DNA of 64,000 bases from Teretinema zuelzerae (GCF_021021555.1 NZ_JAINWA010000001.1:930001-994000); one strand, 5' to 3'; shown: positions 11,726-19,946, counted from the first letter of the stretch. Numbers and translations are program-made. The notes: generated by a model not told the origin, from the sequence alone.

Positions 11726-11731
11726 TATAGT
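11726..11731 (+). promoter_or_regulatory. Probable -10 box of the hup gene
   Basis: TATAGT lies 45 bases upstream of the HU start codon, immediately after the groEL terminator. No consensus -35 box is visible at the right spacing, so only the -10 element is proposed. Confidence 0.4.
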
Positions 11732-11775
11732 AAGGGGCATTACATCATAAAACTTTAATCAGGAGTGTTTTTATC

Positions 11776-12054
11776 ATGAACAAAGCAGAATTAGTCGAAG
11801 CAATGGCGGCCGAAACAGGACTTACCAAGAAGGATTCCGAGGCTGCGCTGAAAGCGTTCATCGCCGTTGTTGGAACAGAACTGAAGAAGGGGAATCCTGT
11901 TCAGCTTATCGGATTCGGAACGTTCGAAGTAGGAAAGAGGGCAGCCCGAACCGGACGCAATCCCCAGACCGGAGAAGAAATCAAGATCAAAGCGGCAAAG
12001 ACCCCTAAGTTCAAGGCGGGAAAAGCGCTGAAGGACCTGGTAAACAAGAAATAA
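11776..12054 (+). CDS. hup: HU-type DNA-binding protein
   Basis: The 92-residue nucleoid protein has the standard HU/IHF layout: an N-terminal helical dimerisation part ([19 protein letters not shown]), the beta strand [21 protein letters not shown], whose Pro intercalates in DNA, and the C-terminal [11 protein letters not shown] helix. It bends and compacts DNA and would act in replication, recombination and gene regulation. The length is typical of HU; features that separate HU from IHF are not decisive, but a single homodimeric HU is the simplest reading. AGGAGTG supports the start. A bidirectional terminator follows. Confidence 0.95.
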   Translation: MNKAELVEAMAAETGLTKKDSEAALKAFIAVVGTELKKGNPVQLIGFGTFEVGKRAARTGRNPQTGEEIKIKAAKTPKFKAGKALKDLVNKK

Positions 12055-12129
12055 GAACTCCTGAAGGAGTTTGAAATAGCCAAGGTTCGAGTGCTTGAAA
12101 AGAAAGCACTTCGGGCCCGGCAAAAAAAG

Positions 12130-12165
12130 AGCGCTGTATTCCGCAAGGACTACAGCGCTTTTTTT
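12130..12165. terminator. Bidirectional terminator between hup and the CheA-like kinase gene
   Basis: AGCGCTGTA (12130-12138) and TACAGCGCT (12151-12159) form a perfect 9-bp stem. It is flanked by seven A residues to the left and six T residues to the right, so it can terminate both converging transcripts. Confidence 0.85.
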
Positions 12166-12166
12166 A

Positions 12167-14170
12167 TCAGGCGGTACGCACCCCGGAGGAAGCGGCCGCT
12201 TCCGCCGGAAGTACGATTTTGAAGGTAGTGCCCTTCCCAGGCTCGGTAAGAAGCTTTACAGCTCCCTTCAATTCTTTAAGCCTATCCCGAACCAGACTCA
12301 AGCCGACTCCCCTGCCCGCATGCATGTCCGCTTCGCCGGCTGTACTGAAGCCGGGGGAGAACAATACTCGAGTCAGGACGTTTTTATCCTTCAGTTGTTC
12401 CGGATCGTCGATCAGCTTCATGCTCTGGGCCTTTTCCCGGATCGCGTCGAAATCAAGTCCCTTCCCGTCGTCGGAAAGATTTATTCCGATCGTATCATTC
12501 TTCATGGTAATTGACAGCTCGATGGAACCGCTCGATTCCTTGCCGTATTGTTCGCGCAATTCAGGGGTCTCGATGCCGTGATACACCGCATTGCGAATAA
12601 GCTGAGTCAGGATTTCCTTCATCGCCCGGCGAGGTCCCTGAGAAAGAGCCCGGGGATCGATGGCAGAGACGGTAAGATGCGCTTTTTTACCCAAATCCTC
12701 TGCGGCCTTTGAAACAACCCTCTCCAGGGTTTGCACAAGAACCTGTTCTTCCTGCATACGATCAGAGCCGAAATTAAACGCCTTGATGCGGTCGATAAGG
12801 TTGCGATATCCGTCTTTTATCTTCATCAATTTATCGAGTTCGACCGTAATATGGAGGATCTCTTCGAAGGAAACCGCTTCCTGCTCTCGGAGATCGCGAA
12901 TGACGTCTTCAAGAAGATGAAGTTTCGCAGCGAAACGCTTTAACCCGAGAATAACGGCATTCGACTTAATCGCATGAACGCACTGATAGATTTGAACCAT
13001 TATCTTCGAGGAATCCAGAGACTGGTCTTTCAGAATCGCGTTTATACGGTCGAATTCGTATTCTGCGTCTTCGATAAAATCGTTCAAAACGCGCGGTTCA
13101 ACGTGTATAACCTCGAACAAGGAGTGCATTTCCTCCTGACGCTTCGATTCTTCCTCGGACAGCTGGGCCTGAAGCTCGACTTCAACAGTGCTGTCATGGA
13201 TGGTTCCCAGAATAAGCACCTGGCCCTTGTCACGATCGACGGAAGCAAAGGAACAGCGAAGATTCTTTCGCTCCCCCGTAGCCGGGTGGACATACAAAAA
13301 CTGATGCAGGGGATTAATGTCCTCGAGCATTTGCGCATCGTACGATCGGTTTATCACCATCTGGAAGTAGTCGTGGAGGGTCTCTCGCTCCTTTTGCTGG
13401 ACCGAGCTCGAAAGAAGTTCAAGAAAACTGCGTCCGGCAAGGGATTCTTCGCTTAAGATGCCGCCAAGAGCGCGCGAATACCGGGGCTGAATAATGAAAT
13501 CGGCGTCCATCATGAATACGCCGTCTTTCAGATTGTCCTTCATCGCCGTGACCTCGTCGCGTTCGGCCTTCAGGGCCGAAGTAAGACGGGCGACCCAGCG
13601 GTCTTTTACGATTTTCGTCTGTTCATAGACGATGGTACAGGCCAAAACAAGGGCGTACACCGCTACGGTTCTAAACGCGAAGGAGGTTTCGAACGTCATC
13701 ATGGAAAAACCGGGGAGAAAGACCGACAACCCGATGAAAACGAACAACATCGAAGACAGAATGATTCCGGCCTTCATTCCGAGCAGAAATATCGCCATCA
13801 TCGGAAAGGAATAGCTCCACAAAACGCCTGATCCCTGGGCGCCGCCGCTTTGCGCGAAAAAAGCGCAGAGAAACATGAAGGGAACAACGGTCAACAAGCC
13901 CGACACGATGAAAGGAGCGTTCGTTCGCAGAACGACAAAACCGAGGAGCGTCGTACAGCCCATCAGAATATCGAAAAAAGCCGCCGCATACAGCCCGGTC
14001 GAGAGATTTTCGAATCCGAAGATGAACAACAGGCTGCCGCCCATAAATATGAGCGAATTTAACAGGATGTATCGAACCAGCGAATCCATTCGGGCTTCGT
14101 CCATTCCGTCGAAGGATTTGCCGCTGGTCATCACATTGAAAAAGAACTTTTTTAATGGATTGTCGTTCAT
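12167..14170 (-). CDS. Membrane CheA-like histidine kinase with internal HPt domain
   Basis: The 667-residue protein starts with about six membrane helices (roughly 30-185) without a clear external sensor domain. A PAS-like region follows (about 205-330). An HPt segment with QCVHAIKSNAVILGLKRF comes next, where H399 is the expected phosphorylation site. The last part is a CheA-type ATPase: LIRNAVYHGIETPELREQYGK (N box), DDGKGLDFDAIREKA (G1) and GRGVGLSLVRDRL (G2). The CheW-like P5 domain of true CheA is absent, so it should not couple to chemoreceptor arrays in the usual way. It overlaps cheX by 4 bases, and a CheY-type regulator lies upstream in the same operon, suggesting a phosphorelay of kinase, CheY and CheX phosphatase. 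Signal and output are unknown. Confidence 0.85.
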   Translation of the reverse strand: MNDNPLKKFFFNVMTSGKSFDGMDEARMDSLVRYILLNSLIFMGGSLLFIFGFENLSTGLYAAAFFDILMGCTTLLGFVVLRTNAPFIVSGLLTVVPFMFLCAFFAQSGGAQGSGVLWSYSFPMMAIFLLGMKAGIILSSMLFVFIGLSVFLPGFSMMTFETSFAFRTVAVYALVLACTIVYEQTKIVKDRWVARLTSALKAERDEVTAMKDNLKDGVFMMDADFIIQPRYSRALGGILSEESLAGRSFLELLSSSVQQKERETLHDYFQMVINRSYDAQMLEDINPLHQFLYVHPATGERKNLRCSFASVDRDKGQVLILGTIHDSTVEVELQAQLSEEESKRQEEMHSLFEVIHVEPRVLNDFIEDAEYEFDRINAILKDQSLDSSKIMVQIYQCVHAIKSNAVILGLKRFAAKLHLLEDVIRDLREQEAVSFEEILHITVELDKLMKIKDGYRNLIDRIKAFNFGSDRMQEEQVLVQTLERVVSKAAEDLGKKAHLTVSAIDPRALSQGPRRAMKEILTQLIRNAVYHGIETPELREQYGKESSGSIELSITMKNDTIGINLSDDGKGLDFDAIREKAQSMKLIDDPEQLKDKNVLTRVLFSPGFSTAGEADMHAGRGVGLSLVRDRLKELKGAVKLLTEPGKGTTFKIVLPAEAAASSGVRTA

Positions 14171-14643
14171 GACGCTCCTCCCGTATCAATCGCTACTGAT
14201 AGGCAGAATGATTCAGTTTCGAAAATTTTGAAGGGAATGCAAATGATGCGGGCCTGTTCGTTCGGCCACATAATCGTATGGCCGGGCCCCCGGACTATTG
14301 TCGGAAGAGAGATGACCAGGCGGAAGGATTCCTCCAGTCCGCGCTTTGCGTTGCCGGCGATGATGTTGATTATCTCGCCGATGGCGTCTACCACCTCGTC
14401 GTCGAGCTCCTTATGCTCGGAACCGGTGAGGATCCCGGTCAGCTTCAAGGCGAGAGAAGTCTTCATAGAAATGACCACCGCTCCGCGGGCTTCGCCTGTT
14501 AGTCCGATTATCGTAGAAACATCCCAGTCGTGCGGTTCGTTTTTGTCGACGAAAAAAGGGCGGCCCGTCTCCAATTCCGTTCCGAGAAAATCCCGGAACA
14601 CATTTACGCACACATCGACGAAGGGTTGAATGTATTTTTCCAT
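14167..14643 (-). CDS. cheX: Chemotaxis phosphatase CheX-type protein
   Basis: The 158-residue protein fits the CheX/CheC/FliY phosphatase family. The helix DDEVVDAIGEIINIIAGNAK contains the catalytic pair E90 and N93 (E-x2-N) that inserts into the CheY active site to hydrolyse CheY-phosphate. Only one such motif is present, as in CheX, while CheC has two. It lies between the CheY-type gene (9 bases upstream) and the CheA-like kinase (4-base overlap), so it most likely resets the regulator of this operon. AGGAGA precedes the ATG. Whether it also acts on the flagellar CheY of the cell cannot be told. Confidence 0.9.
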   Translation of the reverse strand: MEKYIQPFVDVCVNVFRDFLGTELETGRPFFVDKNEPHDWDVSTIIGLTGEARGAVVISMKTSLALKLTGILTGSEHKELDDEVVDAIGEIINIIAGNAKRGLEESFRLVISLPTIVRGPGHTIMWPNEQARIICIPFKIFETESFCLSVAIDTGGAS

Positions 14644-14652
14644 GGTTTTCTC

Positions 14653-15027
14653 CTAGAGGGTGATTTTCGACAGTTTTTCGCGAAAGTTCTTTTCGTTGAT
14701 GGGCTTGATGATGTAATCGGTAGCGCCATTCTTGAGCGCCTCGATCACGTTATACCGGGCGGCTTCGCTGGTTACCATTATGACCGGAAGCGTCTTGAAC
14801 TTATCCATGGCGCGGATTTTTTTCAGGAAATCCAAACCGGACAACTCCGGCATATTCCAGTCCAGCAGCACCAGATGCACAACGTTTTTTTCAAGCTGTC
14901 CCAGTGCTTCCCTCCCGTTGCTCGCTTCGATGAAAACGCAGGGAATGTTCATGCTGGAAAAGGTGTTTTTGACGATATTCCGCATGATCCGGGAATCGTC
15001 CACGACAAGAACTGTTTTTTCGCTCAT
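14653..15027 (-). CDS. Single-domain response regulator (CheY-like)
   Basis: This 124-residue receiver domain has all switch residues: D10-D11 for Mg, phospho-acceptor D56 in LLDWNMPELSG, T86-S87 in MVTSEAA and K108 in IIKPI. There is no output domain, so it works by protein contact as CheY does. It is the first gene of a three-gene operon with cheX and the CheA-like kinase. The target could be the flagellar switch or another partner. The ribosome-binding site is GTGGAG about 7 bases before the ATG. Confidence 0.92.
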   Translation of the reverse strand: MSEKTVLVVDDSRIMRNIVKNTFSSMNIPCVFIEASNGREALGQLEKNVVHLVLLDWNMPELSGLDFLKKIRAMDKFKTLPVIMVTSEAARYNVIEALKNGATDYIIKPINEKNFREKLSKITL

Positions 15028-15146
15028 CTTAACTCCACACTTTTTTCCGGGACTTCAAGCGCCCGGGACTTTCATCAACGAGTATAATACAGCATTACCG
15101 GTAAAACCAGGTTTTGCCGCATCCATTTTCTCCATAATGTGTAAAA

Positions 15147-15884
15147 TCATAAGCGGAACAACTTCCTCAAAGACGCCCGATTCATGATGCGGTAATGCAG
15201 ATAAAAGAAGAATCCCGAAACGGGAACAATTGATAACAGAACGACCAGCGACCATGAAATGCCGGGAGAACCCGAGAAAAAGAGGCTTACAAAAAAATCT
15301 ATGCCGGTGCACAGAACGGCCAGAGCGCACAAAATAACAGCGATGGAATTGAGGCCCCGATGCTTCTGCAAACCGACGAGAGGAACGGCGGCAGCCACCA
15401 ACCCTTCTACAAGAAGGGTGAGCGGCAATCCCAACGGAAGGAACCATGAAAGAGAACCGGTAAACACGCCCCAGAGGAACACTGCAAGAACAGTAGATGG
15501 GGACAAAACAGCGAATAAAATCCACAGTTTTTTAACAAGAATAAAGGGCAGCGCCGAATACAGCCATAAAAGGATGACGCACACGCTGGTGAACCGCGAC
15601 CAGGTGACGGCCCGGTGATACACGAGGTCGACCCCGAAGGTAACCACGAAGATGATCGCGTAGACGACGGTAAGCAGCTCGAACACCAGCAGACGCTTTT
15701 CAACCGGAGTCAGCCGTTCGCGCTCCTCGGCGTCGCGGACATCCGCGGCGAAAGACACGGGAGTATAAGCGGATTCCGAGGAAGGCGCAGTGGAATCGGG
15801 CGAAAGCACGCTCCGCTCTCTGCATAAAGGGCACCATAACGCGTCGGGAGCCAGCGAAACCTTGCAGCGGGGACAAAACGACAT
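15147..15884 (-). CDS. DUF6320-type zinc-ribbon membrane protein
   Basis: The 245-residue protein begins with a zinc ribbon (C4-x2-C7 and C18-x2-C21). After a Ser-rich linker it continues with about six membrane helices between residues 80 and 235. This layout matches the DUF6320 family, whose function is unknown and which is often next to a condensation-domain acyltransferase, as here (30 bases between the genes). AAGGAGACAC supports the ATG. The pair may modify or export a lipid or alcohol ester, but that is inference from neighbourhood only. The 119 bases between this gene's stop and the cheY-type start hold no gene. Confidence 0.7.
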   Translation of the reverse strand: MSFCPRCKVSLAPDALWCPLCRERSVLSPDSTAPSSESAYTPVSFAADVRDAEERERLTPVEKRLLVFELLTVVYAIIFVVTFGVDLVYHRAVTWSRFTSVCVILLWLYSALPFILVKKLWILFAVLSPSTVLAVFLWGVFTGSLSWFLPLGLPLTLLVEGLVAAAVPLVGLQKHRGLNSIAVILCALAVLCTGIDFFVSLFFSGSPGISWSLVVLLSIVPVSGFFFYLHYRIMNRASLRKLFRL

Positions 15885-15913
15885 TGTGTCTCCTTACCGG
15901 ATTTTTCCGGAAA

Positions 15914-17203
15914 TCAAATATTGGATTCCACCATGACGGGAATTCCGAGTTCAACTAATTTCGTAAAAAAGAAACGCTCGAACGAGCGGTCCACCTGGCG
16001 GCTGCCGATCGTGAGACTGAGGGTATCCTGCCAGGTGATGATTCCGACGCAGGAGCCGAAGCTGTCGTTTCGCGGAGGGATGAAGTCGAAGCGCTTTATG
16101 CGGGAAGAGAACTCCGGCGGCATGGATACAGCCTGAAGATTCGACAGGGAGCCGGATGCGTAGCGGATGGCGACGAACCGGGCAACAAGGCGAAGCACGG
16201 GATTTTTAATCGCCAGGGGAACGGCTCGCGCCAACGGATGAGCCTCGCCTGCGACATTGCGCTTGATCTGCCGGTCGAGCTCCTTGCGTTGAAGCCCGAG
16301 TTTTATGGAGTACTGGACACGTTCAAGAATTTCCTCGAAGCTGAAGTGCCCCAGACGCCGGTCGATCAATACGGGAATAATAAGGAAAAAGTTTCGAAGA
16401 GTCGCAGAGGTGTGAATTTTCCTCATGTTGACCGGAACTTCCAGCGAAAAGGCTTTAAAAGAAGAAGGGTTTTCAGCCTCGCAAACAGCCTGAAGCGTCC
16501 AGAGGTGCACAGCGGCGAATAGCGCGGTAAGAGACACGCTCTTTTCGCGAGCTATTTTCAAAGAAGCAGCCACCGAAACGGTGCCGGTCGTTATCCGGTA
16601 CACTGGGCCTGGATACCGGGGGCCGGAAATTCTCCAGGCTTGCGGATGAGGATCGGGAAGCGGAATATCCTTGCGAATAAGGCCAGCGTACGCGTCTTCG
16701 TATTCGGCGGGAGAGGCGGTTTGATCCGGCCTTCGGATATCCTGCCAGTCGGGGCAGGATGCGCCGCGCCGGGAAAGATAGGCTGCCACGAGGGAGCGCA
16801 GGAACTCGACGGCGCCGGTGCCGTCCGTGAGAATATGATGAAATTCGCAGGCTATCCGCGGACCGTAGACGCGTACCCGAAACAAATAGCGGCGCCATTT
16901 TTTCAGCCGATGGTATTCAACCGGATAACGGGTATCGGCCTGAACCTGGAGAGGCTTTTTCAAGGCGTCGAGATAATACCAGAACAAGCCCGGACACAGC
17001 TGGGTCATGAACGCCGGATAGCGCGGAGCCGTCTCGGCCAAGGCAGCCTGAAGATCGGGCAGATGCACGGGCTCGTCCAGTTCGCAGGAGATGCGGAACA
17101 TATACGGAGTGCGCTTTCCCGTCGTGGCGGCCATGAACACAGCGCTGTTGTCAAGGGGAAGAAAAAAGTCGTTTTTACCAAGGGGATGCAAAAGGTTTCC
17201 CAT
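15914..17203 (-). CDS. Condensation-domain acyltransferase (alcohol acetyltransferase-like)
   Basis: The 429-residue protein carries the HHxxxDG motif of the chloramphenicol-acetyltransferase/condensation superfamily at H122-H123-ILT-D127-G128; the second His is the general base for acyl transfer from CoA or a carrier protein. A second half from about residue 210 to 400 completes the pseudo-dimeric fold, with NMRKIH and LRNFFL elements like those of alcohol acetyltransferase-type proteins. No adenylation or carrier domain is attached, so it is a free-standing transferase. The acceptor is not known. It is translated ahead of the DUF6320 gene. The ATG lies 7 bases after a -10 box, and the AGAGGA in between abuts the ATG too closely to be a normal ribosome-binding site. 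Confidence 0.75.
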   Translation of the reverse strand: MGNLLHPLGKNDFFLPLDNSAVFMAATTGKRTPYMFRISCELDEPVHLPDLQAALAETAPRYPAFMTQLCPGLFWYYLDALKKPLQVQADTRYPVEYHRLKKWRRYLFRVRVYGPRIACEFHHILTDGTGAVEFLRSLVAAYLSRRGASCPDWQDIRRPDQTASPAEYEDAYAGLIRKDIPLPDPHPQAWRISGPRYPGPVYRITTGTVSVAASLKIAREKSVSLTALFAAVHLWTLQAVCEAENPSSFKAFSLEVPVNMRKIHTSATLRNFFLIIPVLIDRRLGHFSFEEILERVQYSIKLGLQRKELDRQIKRNVAGEAHPLARAVPLAIKNPVLRLVARFVAIRYASGSLSNLQAVSMPPEFSSRIKRFDFIPPRNDSFGSCVGIITWQDTLSLTIGSRQVDRSFERFFFTKLVELGIPVMVESNI

Positions 17204-17210
17204 TCCTCTA

Positions 17211-17261
17211 AGAATACCCTACCAATCATCCCGGCACAATGGGCAAATGATGTGATACTAT
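17211..17261. promoter_or_regulatory. Divergent promoters of the acyltransferase and srkA genes
   Basis: Minus strand: TTGTGC (17239-17234), 17 bases, TATTCT (17216-17211), 7 bases before the acyltransferase ATG. Plus strand: extended -10 box TG-A-TACTAT (TACTAT at 17256-17261), 6 bases before the srkA ATG, with no clear -35 box. Both arrangements predict transcripts with almost no leader. Confidence 0.5.
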
Positions 17262-17267
17262 GCAAAC

Positions 17268-18239
17268 ATGACTGAACATCCCGGAGATTTTTCTTTGCTT
17301 GAACCCGACACTATTTTCGAAGCCGCAGAAGAACATAGCGGACTTTTTTTCGACGGCGTTTTGACTCATTACAACAGCTACGTAAACCGGGTCTATGGTT
17401 TGAAAGACGAGGACGACCGCGAGTATGTCGCCAAGTTTTACCGCCCCGGACGATGGTCCGAAAAAGCTATTCTGGAAGAGCATGAATTTCTCGCCGATGC
17501 GGCGGCCGCCGAGCTTCCGGTAGTCAGCCCGATTCAGGGAAAAAGCGGCTCAACGCTGGGGAGCCACGAAGGATACCGTTTCGCGCTCTTTCCCCGGCTC
17601 AGAGCGAGAACCTTCGACATCTATCAGGAAGAAGATTGGATCCGGGTCGGCGCGCTGATCGGCAGGCTCCACGAAGCGGGATGCAAAAAGAAGTCTGTTC
17701 ATAGAGTCGTCTGCGCTCCCGACGGAGTCGCCGCGATAACCATCGGAATTCTGAGAGAAAACTCGCTGGTGCATCCCGACTGCGAAGCAGAATTTTTCGC
17801 CGTCTGCGATCACGCGATGAAAACCTTTCCTGCGCGCTTCGAAGGAATCCCCTTCCAGCGCATACACGGCGATTGCCATCGGGGCAACATGCTTGAAACC
17901 GCGTCGCGCGAACTCTCCCTCATCGACTTCGACGACATGATGACAGGACCCGCCGTACAGGATCTCTGGCTGCTTCTCCCCGGACACCTCAAGCATTCTC
18001 GCCGGGAAATGAACCTTATTATAGAAGGATATGAGCAGTTCAGGCCCTTCGACCGCGCCTGGCTCGATCTTGTCGAGCCCTTGCGCTTTATGCGCCAGCT
18101 GTACTTTCTGGGATGGCAGGCTGCCCAGCGCGGAGACGCGGGATTCCAGGAGCGCTACCCCGGATGGGGTAGCCGCGCGTTCTGGATAACCGAAACCGAA
18201 GATCTCGCGCTCCAGCTCGCGGAAGCCGAAAAAACTTGA
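17268..18239 (+). CDS. srkA: Stress response kinase A (YihE/RdoA-type Ser/Thr kinase)
   Basis: The 323-residue protein belongs to the SrkA/RdoA branch of the aminoglycoside-phosphotransferase kinase fold. Key parts are the N-lobe EYVAKFYRPGRW with the ATP-binding Lys, IHGDCHRGNML with the catalytic Asp, and LIDFDDMMTGPAVQDLWLLLPG, which binds metal and is the SrkA hallmark. In E. coli this kinase protects cells during envelope and oxidative stress; the physiological substrates are poorly known. Length equals the usual 320-330. There is no Shine-Dalgarno sequence, and the ATG sits 6 bases after an extended -10 box. The HD-domain gene follows 31 bases later with its own promoter. Confidence 0.88.
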   Translation: MTEHPGDFSLLEPDTIFEAAEEHSGLFFDGVLTHYNSYVNRVYGLKDEDDREYVAKFYRPGRWSEKAILEEHEFLADAAAAELPVVSPIQGKSGSTLGSHEGYRFALFPRLRARTFDIYQEEDWIRVGALIGRLHEAGCKKKSVHRVVCAPDGVAAITIGILRENSLVHPDCEAEFFAVCDHAMKTFPARFEGIPFQRIHGDCHRGNMLETASRELSLIDFDDMMTGPAVQDLWLLLPGHLKHSRREMNLIIEGYEQFRPFDRAWLDLVEPLRFMRQLYFLGWQAAQRGDAGFQERYPGWGSRAFWITETEDLALQLAEAEKT

Positions 18240-18264
18240 ACAGAAAAAACGTTGTGCGTATATT
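18236..18264 (+). promoter_or_regulatory. Promoter of the HD-domain gene, predicted leaderless
   Basis: TTGAAC at 18236-18241 overlaps the srkA stop codon and is followed after 17 bases by TATATT at 18259-18264. The HD-gene ATG starts 6 bases later, with no usable ribosome-binding site. Confidence 0.65.
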
Positions 18265-18270
18265 GAGGCT

Positions 18271-19077
18271 ATGAGATCACCGAAAGAAATATCTATTGAG
18301 AAAAAAATTTTTGAACAGCTCAACCCGGAAAGCTCGGCTTTCAAAACAGCGGAACTGTTAAGCTCCGACTCTGAAATTCAACTCATGCAGGAATACGCGA
18401 ATACCGTTTCCATTGTGCGTCTCGGCTACAACGACCACGGACCCGTTCATATGCGCACGGTGACCCGCAACGCGGTGTTGATGCTCAACATCCTCCACGA
18501 AGCAGGCATCAAAACAAACCTGGAAAACGAAAACGCGGGAACGCTCGACGACAGCATGACGGCCGTAATACTCGCGTCTTTTCTCCATGACCTGGGCATG
18601 ACGATCGGAAGGCAAGATCACGAATTGTACAGCATGACGCTGGCGACTCCGATAATCGACCGGATTCTGGAAAAAGTGTATCCCGACGAGCTGGGCAAGC
18701 GGGTGATAATACGATCGCTTGCGATGGAAGGAATTATCGGCCACATGGCGGCCCGCAGGATTCATTCGCTGGAGGCAGGCCTCATCCTCATAGCAGACGG
18801 ATGCGACATGGAAAAGGGGCGCGCCAGAATACCGATGGTCCTGAACACCGAACCGAAGGTGGGGGACATCCATAAATATTCAGCAAACTCCATCGAGAAA
18901 GTGAAAATCACCGCAGGAGACCCCAAGCCGGTGCGCATTTCAATCGATATGTCCTCAGACGTGGGATTCTTTCAAATTGAAGAAGTCCTGCTCCCGAAGG
19001 TGAACATGAGTCCCGTAAAGCCGTACATAGAAATCATGGCCAGCGTTCAGGGCGGAGAAAGCAAAAAGTATCTGTAG
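18271..19077 (+). CDS. HD-domain metal-dependent phosphohydrolase
   Basis: The 268-residue protein has the HD metal-binding set: H56 and H60 in YNDHGPVHMRTV, H106-D107 in FLHDLGM and H117 in RQDHELY. A later Asp in LILIADGCDMEKGR completes the usual pattern. HD proteins of this type hydrolyse phosphate esters of nucleotides or signalling molecules; the substrate is not apparent. The C-terminal third (from about residue 205) has no recognised domain and looks like a small beta-rich module. It is probably transcribed from its own promoter whose -35 box overlaps the srkA stop. The downstream 300 bases hold a riboswitch-like RNA and no gene. Confidence 0.8.
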   Translation: MRSPKEISIEKKIFEQLNPESSAFKTAELLSSDSEIQLMQEYANTVSIVRLGYNDHGPVHMRTVTRNAVLMLNILHEAGIKTNLENENAGTLDDSMTAVILASFLHDLGMTIGRQDHELYSMTLATPIIDRILEKVYPDELGKRVIIRSLAMEGIIGHMAARRIHSLEAGLILIADGCDMEKGRARIPMVLNTEPKVGDIHKYSANSIEKVKITAGDPKPVRISIDMSSDVGFFQIEEVLLPKVNMSPVKPYIEIMASVQGGESKKYL

Positions 19078-19089
19078 GAATTTTTATCT

Positions 19090-19310
19090 GGCTGAGGGAA
19101 TAAAAAAAAATCGGGATAGGCATCAGAAAACCAGCGCGCCCTGAAAAAAGAGGGCTCACGCAAAAGCGGTTTCACTGATCCTTCCCGAATCGTCCGTTAC
19201 TGAAGCGCATTTACGGAACTCAAAGTTCCGCTGTCGGGGATGGCCCCGCACAACTGTAACCCGGGCAGAGAACAGAACCGATAGCGGTTCCAAGACCCTG
19301 CGTAACATCT
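19090..19310 (+). ncRNA. Cobalamin-riboswitch-like RNA without a sense-strand gene
   Basis: The plus strand has two segments typical of cobalamin riboswitches. One is the core GGAACTCAAAGTTCC, then GGGGATGGCCCCGC and ACAACTGTAACCCGG (19215-19263). The other is a B12-box-like GTTCCAAGACCCTGCG (19287-19302). Spacing between core and B12 box fits the family. The 5' boundary is uncertain. The HD gene lies upstream, and the next genes downstream (ChrA-type) are on the opposite strand, so no open reading frame follows in sense for over 2 kb. It may control a non-coding or antisense RNA, or be a leftover. A covariance search would decide the assignment. Confidence 0.55.
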
Positions 19311-19320
19311 ATTATTATAC

Positions 19321-19371
19321 CCCTGTTTCAGGATTTTGCAAATTTTCTGTGTGTTTTTAGATTAAACAGGG
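19321..19371. repeat. Inverted repeat between the riboswitch-like RNA and the ChrA genes
   Basis: CCCTGTTT (19321-19328) and AAACAGGG (19364-19371) are a perfect 8-bp inverted repeat with a 35-base AT-rich interior. Inside it, the minus strand reads TTTGCA-17-TATAAT (19342-19314), a good promoter pointing left, antisense to the riboswitch-like RNA. No T run follows on either side, so it is not a clear terminator. Confidence 0.35.
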
Positions 19372-19385
19372 CAAGAATCAGGTTA

Positions 19386-19946
19386 TTACAAAAAGATAAT
19401 GCCGAAAACTGCGCCTAAAATTATGAAAAAAACCGGATGCCAATCTATTTTCACCTGTAAAACAAAGATAATACAGAAAAACGCGAAAGCCCGCCAGTCG
19501 GCGATATCCTGCCATCGGCCTGTGCGGCTGAACGAGTCCAAACTCAGCACCGCGACGAGAATCACCTGAAAAGCGGCAACGGCAATCATTCCGGTAGTAC
19601 CGGCGCGGAGGCCGAAAAAGGCGGCTTTCACCAGCGGCTTATCCTGGAATTTACCGAAATACCGCGCGATCACGATGATAACGACGAGAGAGGGGAGCAC
19701 GGTGCCGAAGGTGGCGATTATCCCGCCGGGAATGCCGTACATTTCATAGCCGATGTAGGTCGCCATGTTGATGCCGATGGGTCCGGGAGTTGATTCGGAA
19801 ATGGCAACCATGTTGTAAAAGCGTTCCGCCGTGATGAGACCGCGGCCGACCAGCTCCTGCTGCATGAGGGTGATCGCGACGAGGCCGCCCCCGATAGTGA
19901 ACATCCCCACATATACGAACACCAAAAAAAGCTGAAAGAGGCTCAT
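19386..19946 (-). CDS. ChrA-type transporter, C-terminal half (second subunit)
   Basis: This 186-residue membrane protein is one half of a chromate-transporter (CHR) family pump. It has the family start VYVGMFTIGGGLVAITLMQQEL, the ISESTPGPIGINMATYIGYEM loop and about five membrane helices. Short-chain CHR proteins work as pairs of homologous half-size subunits with opposite membrane orientation, and its partner overlaps it by 4 bases upstream (ATGA). The family exports chromate, but many members sit in genomes with no chromate resistance and may move other oxyanions. The substrate is therefore left open. No terminator with a T run is evident after the stop. Confidence 0.85.
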   Translation of the reverse strand: MSLFQLFLVFVYVGMFTIGGGLVAITLMQQELVGRGLITAERFYNMVAISESTPGPIGINMATYIGYEMYGIPGGIIATFGTVLPSLVVIIVIARYFGKFQDKPLVKAAFFGLRAGTTGMIAVAAFQVILVAVLSLDSFSRTGRWQDIADWRAFAFFCIIFVLQVKIDWHPVFFIILGAVFGIIFL

